Of a DNA stretch of 64,000 bases, positions 8,058-16,657 are shown in pieces. The notes under the pieces are model-generated. The model did not search any database and was not told where the DNA came from. It was given only the letters and a program-made list of their open reading frames with translations. The stretch covers positions 248,001 to 312,000 of the forward strand of contig CAWKKW010000004.1 in assembly GCA_963850345.1 (NCBI GenBank). The letters are read 5' to 3'. The number at the start of each line of letters is the position of its first letter. Position 1 is the stretch's first letter. The translations under genes were made by a program, and so were the position numbers. The DNA comes from CAWKKW01 sp963850345. GTDB lineage: Bacteria > Acidobacteriota > Terriglobia > Terriglobales > Acidobacteriaceae.

Positions 8058-9711
8058 CGGTCGTTACCTCGTGTTTGGTCTTGTTTGCCAGCCATTCGTA
8101 GTCGTAGGCTTCGTGATCCACAATCGGCGTCTCGATGAAATTCTCGGTCAGCGGCGGGGATTGTATCTGCCACTCAAGCCCGGTCGCCTGCCAGGGATTG
8201 CTGCCCGCGATCGCGCCATATTTCAGCGACCACGTGAGATACAGCATGGGCAACAGGTACCCGACGCCCAGCACCGTAGCGCCTGCGGTCGACAGCACAT
8301 TCAATACCTGGAACTCCGGCGGATACGCGTGATAGCGACGTGGCATGCCCAGATATCCGACGATGAACTGCGGGAAGAATGTAAGAATGAATCCGATGAA
8401 GGTGACCAGCGCCGCCAGCTTTGAGAGGCCTTCGGGATACATGCGGCCCGTCATCTTCGGCCACCAGAAGTGAACGCCGGAGAGGAAGGCCATCAGCATG
8501 CCGCCCACCATCACGAAATGGAAGTGCGCGACGATGAAGTAGGTCTCGGTCAGGTGAATGTCCATGCCCAGGGAGCCAAGAAACACACCAGTCATGCCGC
8601 CGATGGTGAACAGACCCATAAAGCCAAAGGCATACAGCATCGGGGTTTCAAAGGTGATCGAACCCTTGTACAGAGTCGCAGCCCAATTGAAGATCTTGAT
8701 CGCCGAGGGGACGGCTACCAGCATGGTCAGCAGCGAGAACACCAGCGCCGAGTAGTTCGAGATGCCCATGATCAGCATGTGGTGCGCCCACACGAAGAAT
8801 CCGAACAGCGCAATCGCAACCGAGGAAAACGCGACCGCCGTATAACCGAAGACGCGCTTCCTCGAGAACGTGCTGATCACCTCGGAGATCACGCCCATGC
8901 CGGGCAAAATCATGATGTAGACGGCCGGGTGCGAATAGAACCAGAAGAGGTGTTGGAACAGCAGCGGGTCGCCGCCTTTGGCCGGGTCGAAGACGCCGAT
9001 GCCGATCGTTCGTTCGAGCGCAACCAGAACCAGCGTGATGGCGAGTACCGGCGTGCCTAGCACCATCAGGATCGAAGCCGCGTAGTGCGACCAGATGAAG
9101 AGCGGCAGCCGAAACCAGGTCATACCCGGCGCGCGCATGCGATGGATCGTCACGATGAAGTTCAGGCCGGTGAAGATGGAACTGAACCCGGCGATGAAGA
9201 TGCCGAGCGCGGCTGTCACCACATGCGTATTCAGGTAATGCGTACTGAGCGGCGTGGTAAAGGTCCAACCCGTATCCACTCCTCCGAGCACCAGCGCCGC
9301 GACGGTGAAGATACCGGCGACGACATACAGATACCAGCTCAGCAGGTTGATCTTCGGAAAGGCGAGATCTTTCGCGCCTACCATGATCGGCAGCACGAAG
9401 TTGCCGATCGTGGCCGGCACCGAGGGCACCAGGAACAGAAACACCATGATGATGCCGTGCATGGTGAACATCTTGTTGTAGGTATCTGAGGCCATCAGGT
9501 CGCCCTGCGGAGTCAGCAACTCCAGCCGGACCAGACCAGCGAACGCTCCGCCAAGGAAGAAGAAGAACGTGATCGAGATCAGGTAGAGGATGGCGATCCG
9601 CTTATGATCTCCGGTTAACAGCCAGCTCTTCAGGCCGTACTCGCTGTTGAGATAGGAGCGCTTGGGCAGGGTTGCGTTCGCCTGCTCCGGAAGCCTGACG
9701 ATTGTACTCAT
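8050..9711 (-). CDS. coxA: caa3-type cytochrome c oxidase subunit I, A2 type
   Basis: This is the catalytic subunit, reducing O2 to water at the heme a3-CuB centre while pumping protons. All metal ligands are visible: His85 (MHGIIM) and His398 for heme a, His396 for heme a3, and His261, His310, His311 for CuB. The segment YSHPAVY (259-265) lacks the Glu of A1-type HPEVY enzymes and instead has the Tyr-Ser pair that defines A2-type oxidases such as those of Thermus and Rhodothermus. Tyr265 is the expected His-linked tyrosine. The 553 residues cover the usual 12 helices. Its ATG overlaps the coxB stop by four bases (ATGA). Confidence 0.97.
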
Positions 9712-10772
9712 GGTTTCACCGTCCCCGGCACATTGGGTGCCGTTGTGCCGCCTGACTGCGCAGGCGATACCTGGGTCGTATTCAACGTTTGCTGAACACG
9801 ATCGTTGGAATGAAGTGTTTTCAAATATTCGACGAGATCGATCAGGCCTTCTTCGCTGATCTGCCCTTGATACGTCGGCATGATAGGAGCAAAGCCCTGG
9901 GTTACGTGCATGGATGGGTTCAGAATCGTGTCGCGCAGGAAGGCGTCATCCGCCGTCACCATCGAGCCATTGGCGAGCTGCAACCGCGATCCGTAGACAT
10001 TCGCGAGACTCGGTCCGCGGCTATCCGGGTTGCCGTTGTGGCAGGCGTTGCATCCCAGGCTGGCGAAGATTCGCTCGCCGGCCTGCGCCAGCGATCTGCC
10101 GCTGGTGCTGCCTGAGATCCAAGCCTCGTAATCTTCCGGCTTGAGCGCCGTGATCTCGCCGATCATGGCGGAGTGATCGGTTCCGCAATACTGCGTGCAG
10201 AACAGGTGGTACGTGCCCGGCTCGGTGGCTTCAAACCAGACCGTCGTATAGCGGCCCGGAATGACTTCGCGCTTCACTCGAAACGCCGGGATTGAGAAGC
10301 TGTGAAACACGTCCTGCGAAATCATGGTGAGCTGAATCGGGCGTCCGACCGGTATGTGCAGCGCGTCGATCTCGTGCTGTCCACCCGGATGCTCCGCCTT
10401 CCACATCCACTGCTTGCCCACAACGTAGATATTCATTGCATTCTTAGGCGGATTGTAGATCCGGAAGTAGAGCAGCGCTCCCCACACGAAAACCACCATG
10501 AAGAGGACCAGCGGGATAAGTGTCCAGGTCGCCTCGAGCAGCGTGGAGCCCTCGATTTGCGTGGGTTCCGGATTCTTCTCCTGCCGATACATCACAGAGA
10601 AGCCCACGACCAGCAGGGTCACGATACCGAAGCCTACCAGCGAGATCAGGACCAGGAAGAGATACAACGCATCGGTATAAGGCGCAATACCGGATGCCTC
10701 CGGCGGAAAGAGCGCGAAGGCGGTGAGCCACTTTACTAAAAACTGCCAGAGTACTGGACTGATGATATGCAT
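9708..10772 (-). CDS. coxB: caa3-type cytochrome c oxidase subunit II with fused cytochrome c
   Basis: Subunit II accepts electrons and passes them to subunit I. Start at ATG 10772 (ribosome site AAGGGA) gives 354 residues. Two membrane segments (about 33-60 and 82-104) precede the cupredoxin domain. The CuA ligands are His157 (DVFHSFS), Cys192, Cys196, His200 and Met203 (CTQYCGTDHSAMIGE). A C-terminal cytochrome c domain follows, with CNACH at 241-245 and probable axial Met298 (IMPTY), which makes this a caa3 enzyme. A Pro/Thr-rich tail ends the protein. In this operon the likely electron donor is alternative complex III, directly or through its monoheme subunit. Confidence 0.96.
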   Translation of the reverse strand: MHIISPVLWQFLVKWLTAFALFPPEASGIAPYTDALYLFLVLISLVGFGIVTLLVVGFSVMYRQEKNPEPTQIEGSTLLEATWTLIPLVLFMVVFVWGALLYFRIYNPPKNAMNIYVVGKQWMWKAEHPGGQHEIDALHIPVGRPIQLTMISQDVFHSFSIPAFRVKREVIPGRYTTVWFEATEPGTYHLFCTQYCGTDHSAMIGEITALKPEDYEAWISGSTSGRSLAQAGERIFASLGCNACHNGNPDSRGPSLANVYGSRLQLANGSMVTADDAFLRDTILNPSMHVTQGFAPIMPTYQGQISEEGLIDLVEYLKTLHSNDRVQQTLNTTQVSPAQSGGTTAPNVPGTVKP

Positions 10773-10780
10773 CGTTCCCT

Positions 10781-11707
10781 TTATCCGTTCGCTTTGTTGC
10801 GGGTTCCGGTTTTCTTTGCTTCCTGTATGTCGCGCCGGAACATCAGCGTCATGTAGCTCCCCAGGCCAAATACGGTAAACAGGCACCCCAACTGGACCAC
10901 GCGAGCTACAACCAGGCTGTGCTTATTCAGCTGGGGATCGTAGCGATAGCAGTACGTCAGGATCGCGTCCACCGGGCTGCCAATCTTGTGTTCCGAAGCC
11001 TCGACCAAGCCCAGCCGTATGTCGTTGGGCGAATACTCAACGCCCATGTAGTACTGGGCCAGCTTGCCTTCCGCCGTAAGAATCTCGATCGAACTGGCGT
11101 GGGCAAACTGCGTCATCTTGCCATCCGGACCCGGCACCCGCGCATATCCAAAACCGACCGCCTTTGCCAACGCGTCGATATCGGTTTGATGGCTGCTGGT
11201 CAGGAAGTGCCAGCCTCCGGCAGCGCTCGGCCGGGCATACCGCTTCATCAGGCGAGCCTTGCTCTTCGCCGCCTGGGCAGGTCCTTCGGTCGGATCGATA
11301 CTGGCAACCACTACATCGAAATCCTTGCCCGGCGTAAACTTCACCATGTCGAGCGCGCCCACCAGCCCGTCCAGTTCTTCTGAACACAGCATGGGGCAGT
11401 CATAGTAGACCAGCGCCAGAACGACCGGCCGCTTGCCGAAGTAGTCGCCCATGCGCACCGCTTTGCCCGACTCATCCTGAAACTCGCCGTTGAGCGGGAT
11501 CTGCTGGTTCAATCTTTGCGTAACCGTAACGCGGTTCAAGACGGGGGGAAGATGATCGCCCGCGGGCTCGCCCATCTGCTTGTCTCCATACCCGGAGACC
11601 TGCGCCTGGACCGGCAAACCACCAAGCAGACATGCGAGGCCCAACGCCGCGGCGGCGAAATATCGGCCCGCCATGGCAATGCCCGTCCTGGATTGGCTGC
11701 TCTGCAT
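10781..11707 (-). CDS. SCO1/SenC-family copper chaperone
   Basis: Sco proteins deliver copper to, or reduce the thiols of, the CuA site of oxidase subunit II. The thioredoxin-like domain shows the copper motif CPMLC (Cys104-Cys108) after the family-typical PVVLALVYYD, and the third ligand His203 in FAHASSIEIL. A signal sequence or anchor lies at about 13-35 (AMAGRYFAAAALGLACLLGG). Unusually, a C-terminal membrane helix (VVQLGCLFTVFGLGSYMTLMF) tethers the other end. ATG 11707 is chosen because TTGAGG sits six bases before it; the frame stays open to 11737. The gene stands directly upstream of coxB, as expected for a CuA-maturation factor. Confidence 0.9.
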   Translation of the reverse strand: MQSSQSRTGIAMAGRYFAAAALGLACLLGGLPVQAQVSGYGDKQMGEPAGDHLPPVLNRVTVTQRLNQQIPLNGEFQDESGKAVRMGDYFGKRPVVLALVYYDCPMLCSEELDGLVGALDMVKFTPGKDFDVVVASIDPTEGPAQAAKSKARLMKRYARPSAAGGWHFLTSSHQTDIDALAKAVGFGYARVPGPDGKMTQFAHASSIEILTAEGKLAQYYMGVEYSPNDIRLGLVEASEHKIGSPVDAILTYCYRYDPQLNKHSLVVARVVQLGCLFTVFGLGSYMTLMFRRDIQEAKKTGTRNKANG

Positions 11708-11869
11708 GTTCATCCTCAAACCGCGTAGTACTCTCATGTCTTTATGCTAGCCGCGTGTGTGTTTCCTCGGCCAGTTGCGGCTGCTCTGCCTTTCGGCTGC
11801 TCAACAGACCGTATGCGCTCGCCGAACTTCTCTACTCACCGGCTCTTTTGTTCGTCGACCTAAAAACTC

Positions 11870-12505
11870 CTAGTGCACCGAAGTTGCGCCTGTTCCCTGT
11901 TCATCCGGTTGCTTGGAAGCGCTTCGCTGCTCCTGTTCGTACCCAGTCTCGGCAAATCCAGTCGTCAATGGCATTTGTACGGTTGGCTGCTGATCCGCGG
12001 TCATCAGGGGCGCGTTTTTTTGCTGCGACGGCGCTACCGGCAAGCCACGCTGCGCGATCAACTCCATCGCGTGCTCGATGGGAATACGCACCTTGCCCTG
12101 CGCATGGTCAGCCCAGCTGTAGTGCTCGAGTAACAGGTTCTCGCGCGCATGCAGGTCGGCAACATCCTGGTTGCCATTGTCAGTCTGCAGCCGCGGGGTC
12201 GGAAAGCGCTGGGTCAGGTCGTTCAACTGCTGCTGCGCGAGCGCCGGGTTTGAAGGCATAGTCTCGGGCTTATTTTGCGGCTCGTATTGGATCTGGCTCC
12301 ACTTGGTCGGAGGCCCATCCTGCCGCAACAGCGCATGGTTAATCACTTTGCCCATGCCGAAGCAGAAGATGAAGAACACCCCCAGAAACACGCCCAGCGA
12401 GACCAGAAAAACCACCACGCCTGGAATGTTTACGTCAGTGTGTTCATATCCCAGCTGAGAACTTTCGTTGCTCTCGTGAACCGGATCGTTGGGATTAGTG
12501 GGCAT
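11870..12505 (-). CDS. Membrane-anchored protein of the act-cox operon, function unknown
   Basis: The 211-residue product has a short polar N-terminus, one strong membrane helix at about 29-51 (VVVFLVSLGVFLGVFFIFCFG), and a hydrophilic remainder that ends in a disordered, Gln/Glu-rich tail. The middle part has RFPTPRLQT and a helical ENLLLEHYSWADHAQGKVRIPI segment, then the helical MELIAQRGLPV. This resembles short segments often found in acidobacterial respiratory operons, but I cannot assign a family. It starts inside the end of actF (11-base overlap), so it is surely co-expressed. Its position matches that of the single-helix ActG subunit in other ACIII clusters, and an accessory or supercomplex-linking role is inference. 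Confidence 0.8.
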   Translation of the reverse strand: MPTNPNDPVHESNESSQLGYEHTDVNIPGVVVFLVSLGVFLGVFFIFCFGMGKVINHALLRQDGPPTKWSQIQYEPQNKPETMPSNPALAQQQLNDLTQRFPTPRLQTDNGNQDVADLHARENLLLEHYSWADHAQGKVRIPIEHAMELIAQRGLPVAPSQQKNAPLMTADQQPTVQMPLTTGFAETGYEQEQRSASKQPDEQGTGATSVH

Positions 12506-13778
12506 GTTCGGGCTCCAGAATTTCTGCGAGGTGCGGATCGTTCGAGACCACTACCGGCCGCTGCTGCAGTTGCGTGAAGTAGAAGGCCATCCAGAATGCG
12601 ATCAAAGCCGTTGGTATGAACGCGTACTCCAGAATTCCCCAGCTGAAGGTCAGGTGGCGGGCAGCGTCGCGGAAGTTTGGCTCAATCAGCCAGAACATAT
12701 CCCAGCAGCGCGCAAAGACCATCAGGCGGCAGACCAGTACCAGCTTGCGCTGATTGCGCTTGAGATCGCGCGAAAGCAGCAGCGAGAAGGGCAGCAGCCA
12801 GTGGAAGATGAAATCCAGTGTGGCGATCACGCCCCAGCCGCCGTTGAGGCGATCCAGGAACCAGGGAATCTCCTCCGGCAGATTGCCTGACCAGATGATC
12901 AGGAACTGGGCGAAGGCCAGATAGATATTCAACATCACGAAGGCGAAGCACAGCTTGCCGAGATCATGCTGTTCAGTGGTGCGCAGGACGGTCCTGAATG
13001 GCTCGCCCTTGGACAAGCCGATGACCGTCAGAACCGAAAGAGCCAGCACCATGTAGCCCTGACCCACCAGGAACTGCAACCCGTACACCGTCGAGTACCA
13101 GGTGGGGTCCAGGGACATGACCCAGTAGATGGCGCCTGCGGTGAGCGTCAGGGCATAGACCACGATGCCGAAGCCGCTCAGGTTTTCAAACTTCGTCTGC
13201 CAGTACGGCACGTTGGGCAGCGGATCGGCGTCACGCTGCAGCGACCAGCGATTGAGCCGGAGGTAATAGAAGCTCCAGATCAGGAAGCAGACAATCGAGA
13301 CCACCCAGAAGGCGTGGATATTCAGCATCGGCTTCTTGAAGGCGATCGCGTGAGCCTGGGTCTCGTTGATCAGGTGGTTCTTGAGTGCCTCTTCTGCGTC
13401 CGGATACTGCGCCCACAGGTAGAGCTTTTTCGCCATCAGGCCAACGGGAAGAAAGAAGGCAACGACCAGCGGCATGGTGCGGGTCATGGCTTCCAGCGGG
13501 CGACGAATCAGCAATCCCCACTTGCCACCCGAACAATACTGGACCATGAGCAGAGCGAGTCCGCCGACGGCGAAGCCGAAGCAGATCATGAAGCCCATCA
13601 GCCAGGCGCGGAAAAAGTGGTTCCAGTGGTCTCCCTGCGCGTTGGCGATCAGCGCGAGAATGATTCCGAGGACGGCAAACACAGCGCCCACGATCAGGGC
13701 CCGGGTACGCCAGGCATTCACAAAAGCCGGAGCGCTCAGGTCGTTGGGCAGTGTCTTCGCGTAGTGTCCGTGTGCCAT
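12495..13778 (-). CDS. actF: Alternative complex III subunit ActF (quinol-site membrane subunit)
   Basis: ActF is an NrfD-like, ten-helix membrane subunit of alternative complex III (ACIII), the bc1-unrelated quinol:cytochrome c oxidoreductase. The 427 residues show the expected series of hydrophobic helices, with family-like blocks FFRAWLMGFMICFGFAVGGLALLM, GAIYWVMSLDPTWYSTVYG and FLIIWSGNLPEEIPWFLDR. ActC and ActF are homologous and form the membrane core. The ATG at 13778 has GGAAGAGA upstream. Gene order actE-actF-unknown on the minus strand fits known clusters. A proton-translocation role has been proposed for these subunits in the literature; the sequence alone does not prove it. Confidence 0.92.
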   Translation of the reverse strand: MAHGHYAKTLPNDLSAPAFVNAWRTRALIVGAVFAVLGIILALIANAQGDHWNHFFRAWLMGFMICFGFAVGGLALLMVQYCSGGKWGLLIRRPLEAMTRTMPLVVAFFLPVGLMAKKLYLWAQYPDAEEALKNHLINETQAHAIAFKKPMLNIHAFWVVSIVCFLIWSFYYLRLNRWSLQRDADPLPNVPYWQTKFENLSGFGIVVYALTLTAGAIYWVMSLDPTWYSTVYGLQFLVGQGYMVLALSVLTVIGLSKGEPFRTVLRTTEQHDLGKLCFAFVMLNIYLAFAQFLIIWSGNLPEEIPWFLDRLNGGWGVIATLDFIFHWLLPFSLLLSRDLKRNQRKLVLVCRLMVFARCWDMFWLIEPNFRDAARHLTFSWGILEYAFIPTALIAFWMAFYFTQLQQRPVVVSNDPHLAEILEPEHAH

Positions 13779-13798
13779 CGAGTCTCTTCCTAAGTTCG

Positions 13799-14641
13799 CT
13801 AGTGCGAAGCCGGCGGCATGGTTCGAACACCGCTGGTCGGGTTAGTCATTGGCTTGTTCTTTGAGGCCGGCCTGGAATCTGACGGCGTACCATTGGCCGC
13901 TGGACTCTCTTTAGATGGCAGGGCCGAGACCGCAGTTGGCGGCAGTGTCCATTGGTCCGCGAAGGACCTCGGGAATCCCAATCGATCTGCGATGTCCGGC
14001 AGATTCTCCACCTTGGCTCCCGGCGCAATGTCCTTCTCAGTAGCGTTCTGGCTCAACTGAAGCGCGCGAATGTAAGCCGCCACGGCCCAGCGATCTTCGG
14101 GCTTGAGCTGCGCCGCGTAGTCGGGCATGGCTCCATATCCGTTGGTCATCACGTAGAAGTAGTGGCTGAGTGGCTGGGAGAGCCGGACCTGGTCGTGAAA
14201 GTTTCCCGCGGACTTGTAGCCGCGCTGCACGATCATGCCGGCGCCGTTGCCCACTCGCGAGTGGCAGGGCGTGCAGTAGATGTTGTACCGCTCCTGCCCT
14301 CGGCGCAGCACCTGCATGGTTACCGGGAACGGCATCTGGTCACGTTCTTCGCGATAGCCGTTCGCACCGGAGACAACTCCGGAGTAGTAGTAGGCGTCCT
14401 CATGCAGCTGGCCGCGAGCGACCGTGTTCTCCACCTGCGGACGCGCCGAGCGGCCATCCCGAAAGAAACTGGTGCTCCGTTGCGGGTAAAACTTGGGCTG
14501 GTTGTGCATGTCCTGGCGGCAACCGGCCAGCAGCATCAGCGCGCCCAGTATCGCAGCCGAGAGAACGCGGCCCGGTGTCTTCGCAGAAACGAAGGGAGTA
14601 CAGCGAATGGAACGGATCGCGTTAATACTCCACCTCCACAA
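13799..14641 (-). CDS. actE: Alternative complex III monoheme cytochrome c subunit ActE
   Basis: ActE is the monoheme cytochrome c of ACIII and probably hands electrons to the oxidase. The 280-residue protein has a lipoprotein signal ending LLAGC (Cys41), then the family-typical MHNQPKF and FFRDGRSARPQVENTVARG. The heme motif CTPCH is at 123-127, and a candidate axial Met follows in NGYGAMPDY. The C-terminal 60 residues are Ser/Pro/Asn-rich and probably disordered. The start is uncertain: TTG at 14641 lies inside the end of actD and has no clear ribosome site, but it gives a normal lipoprotein signal, and there is no good ATG between it and the lipobox. Confidence 0.92.
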   Translation of the reverse strand: MWRWSINAIRSIRCTPFVSAKTPGRVLSAAILGALMLLAGCRQDMHNQPKFYPQRSTSFFRDGRSARPQVENTVARGQLHEDAYYYSGVVSGANGYREERDQMPFPVTMQVLRRGQERYNIYCTPCHSRVGNGAGMIVQRGYKSAGNFHDQVRLSQPLSHYFYVMTNGYGAMPDYAAQLKPEDRWAVAAYIRALQLSQNATEKDIAPGAKVENLPDIADRLGFPRSFADQWTLPPTAVSALPSKESPAANGTPSDSRPASKNKPMTNPTSGVRTMPPASH

Positions 14642-15164
14642 TCGAGAGCGGGCGGTGGCCTTCGAGAAACGCGCGCGAGTCGGTCATCGAAAACATTGGA
14701 TCAGTGGCTTCCAGGCACAGGAAGAACTTGTCGGTGGTGGCGCCGCTACGAAAGTTCGGCGCATTGAACAGCGGGTGATACAGCGTCGGCAGGCCGTTCA
14801 TCGCAATCATGCCGAAGGCCGCGGAGAGTCCCGCGAACAAAATGGTCCATTCATATGCCGGCACGATAAACGCCGGCCACGAATAGTAGGGGCGCCCCGC
14901 GATGTTCAGCGGATAAGCCCAGACCGAGATCCAGCTCTCCAGGCTGAACATCGTCGCCACGCCGAGCAAGCCGCCGATGAGACAAACCAGCGAGACGTTG
15001 TTCCGATGAAAGCCGATGGCTTCCGCCGCCTCTTCGACTGGGTACGGGGTGTAGCAATCCATGCGGCGATAGCCGCTCGCGTAAGCGGCCTGCGCGGCTG
15101 CTACCAGTTCGCCGGGTGTATCAAACTCTGCCAGAAGTCCGTAAGTTCCTTCGCGTATCGGCAT
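14622..15164 (-). CDS. actD: Alternative complex III subunit ActD (DUF3341)
   Basis: ActD is a two-helix membrane subunit of ACIII (DUF3341 family). The 180-residue product begins with the conserved cytoplasmic segment YGLLAEFDTPGELVAAAQ and continues with DCYTPYPVEEAAEAIGF. Two membrane segments follow (about 56-78 and 100-125, with the WPAFIVPAYEWTILFAG block). The C-terminal region LPTLYHPLFNAPNF and FFLCLEATDPMF is also typical. Its ATG overlaps the actC stop by one base (TGATG), and its end overlaps the proposed actE start, so these genes are translationally coupled. Confidence 0.93.
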   Translation of the reverse strand: MPIREGTYGLLAEFDTPGELVAAAQAAYASGYRRMDCYTPYPVEEAAEAIGFHRNNVSLVCLIGGLLGVATMFSLESWISVWAYPLNIAGRPYYSWPAFIVPAYEWTILFAGLSAAFGMIAMNGLPTLYHPLFNAPNFRSGATTDKFFLCLEATDPMFSMTDSRAFLEGHRPLSIVEVEY

Positions 15165-16588
15165 CAGTCACCTGCCTCCCGCAGCGGTTCCGGTTCAGTG
15201 CGTATCTTGGTCTGCGGCAACATCATGCGAATCTCGTGCATTGGAATCATGGGTAGGAAACGAACAAACAGCAGGAACAACGTTGTGAATAAGCCGAGCG
15301 TTCCGACGAAGGTCATGTAATCCCAGCGGGTGGCTTTGTACGTGCCCCACGAGGACGGCAGGAAGTCGCGGTAGAGACTGGTCACGACGATTACGAATCG
15401 CTCAAACCACATGCCGGTGTTCACGATCAGCGACATGAGGAACATGAAGCCGACGTTCTTGCGCAGCTTACGCGACCAGAGCGTAGTCAAAGGAATCAGG
15501 ATGTTGCACATGATCAGGATGCCGTAAGACCAGCCCATCGGCCCGAACATGCGGTTCCAGATCATGAAGAATTCCCAGTGGCTGGCCGAGTACCACGACA
15601 TGAAGACCTCCATGCCGTATCCGTACGCCACAATGCCGCCGGTCGCCAGCATGACCTTAGCCATGTTGTCGATGTGCCGAATCGTGATCAGGTCTTCCAT
15701 GTGGTAGAACTTCCGGATCGGAATGGCCAGCGTCAACACCATCGCGAACCCGGAGTAGATGGCGCCTGCAACGAAGTAAGGCGGGAAAATGGTGGTATGC
15801 CACCCGGGAACAACCGCTACCGCGAAGTCGAAGCTGATGACGGTGTGCACTGAGAGCACCAGCGGCGTTGCCAGGCCCGCCAGCAGCAGCGATGCCGTTT
15901 CATAGCGCATCCAGTGACGAATTGAACCGCGCCATCCCAGCGACAGCCAGCCATAGACGTACTGCCCGGTCCGAGACTTGGCGCGATCGCGCATCGTTCC
16001 GAGATCGGGAATCAGGCCGATGTACCAGAAAACTACAGAGATGGTCGCGTAGGTGGAGACTGCGAAGACGTCCCACAGCAGTGGCGAGCGGAACTGCGGC
16101 CACACGTTCATCGTGTTCGGATAAGGAAAGAGCCAGTACCCCAACCAGGGACGGCCTACGTGGATCAACGGGAACATGCCGGCGCAGACCACGGCAAAGA
16201 GCGTCATGGCTTCCGCGAAACGGTTGATCGAGTTGCGCCAGGTCTGCTTGAACAACAACAAGATGGCGGAGATCAGTGTTCCCGCGTGGCCGATACCGAT
16301 CCACCACACAAAGTTGATGATGGCGAAGCCCCAGGCCACCGGCTGCGTAATGCCCCAGATACCGACGCCGATCAGGAACAGCCAGACCACCGCTACCAGC
16401 AACAAGGTGGCGATCCCGCCTGCCAGCAACAGTCCACCGAACCAGCCGATCGGGGTGTGCGAGGTCAGCACAATGCGGGAGATCTTTTCGGTAACCGATT
16501 TAAATGTATGACCCGGTGCTATGACCCGAACCTCGCCGGTTACGGGGTCAAGCATCGGATCACTGACCGGTGTATCTTTGGTTGCCAT
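15164..16588 (-). CDS. actC: Alternative complex III NrfD-like membrane subunit ActC
   Basis: ActC belongs to the NrfD/PsrC polysulfide-reductase membrane family and forms the quinol-oxidising core of ACIII with ActF and ActB. The 474 residues contain about ten helices. Recognisable blocks are INFVWWIGIGHAGTLISAILLL, IHVGRPWLGYWLFPYPN, LLWDVFAVSTYATISVVFWYIG and FDFAVAVVPGWHTTIFPPYFVAGA. The short N-terminal cytoplasmic part (DPVTGEVRVIAPGH) is also family-typical. It lies 69 bases after actB and runs directly into actD. Confidence 0.95.
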   Translation of the reverse strand: MATKDTPVSDPMLDPVTGEVRVIAPGHTFKSVTEKISRIVLTSHTPIGWFGGLLLAGGIATLLLVAVVWLFLIGVGIWGITQPVAWGFAIINFVWWIGIGHAGTLISAILLLFKQTWRNSINRFAEAMTLFAVVCAGMFPLIHVGRPWLGYWLFPYPNTMNVWPQFRSPLLWDVFAVSTYATISVVFWYIGLIPDLGTMRDRAKSRTGQYVYGWLSLGWRGSIRHWMRYETASLLLAGLATPLVLSVHTVISFDFAVAVVPGWHTTIFPPYFVAGAIYSGFAMVLTLAIPIRKFYHMEDLITIRHIDNMAKVMLATGGIVAYGYGMEVFMSWYSASHWEFFMIWNRMFGPMGWSYGILIMCNILIPLTTLWSRKLRKNVGFMFLMSLIVNTGMWFERFVIVVTSLYRDFLPSSWGTYKATRWDYMTFVGTLGLFTTLFLLFVRFLPMIPMHEIRMMLPQTKIRTEPEPLREAGD

Positions 16589-16657
16589 GCTCGCCTCTTC
16601 GCTGCTCTGCGCTAAACGGTGCTGCGCGTTTCCTGTCCTGCGCCTCTTTGCTGCGCG

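Noticed and set aside
12966..13793. A 275-codon plus-strand open frame opposite actF
   Set aside because: The sequence is a His/Gln/Asp-rich mirror of a hydrophobic protein, the normal by-product of GC-rich membrane genes.
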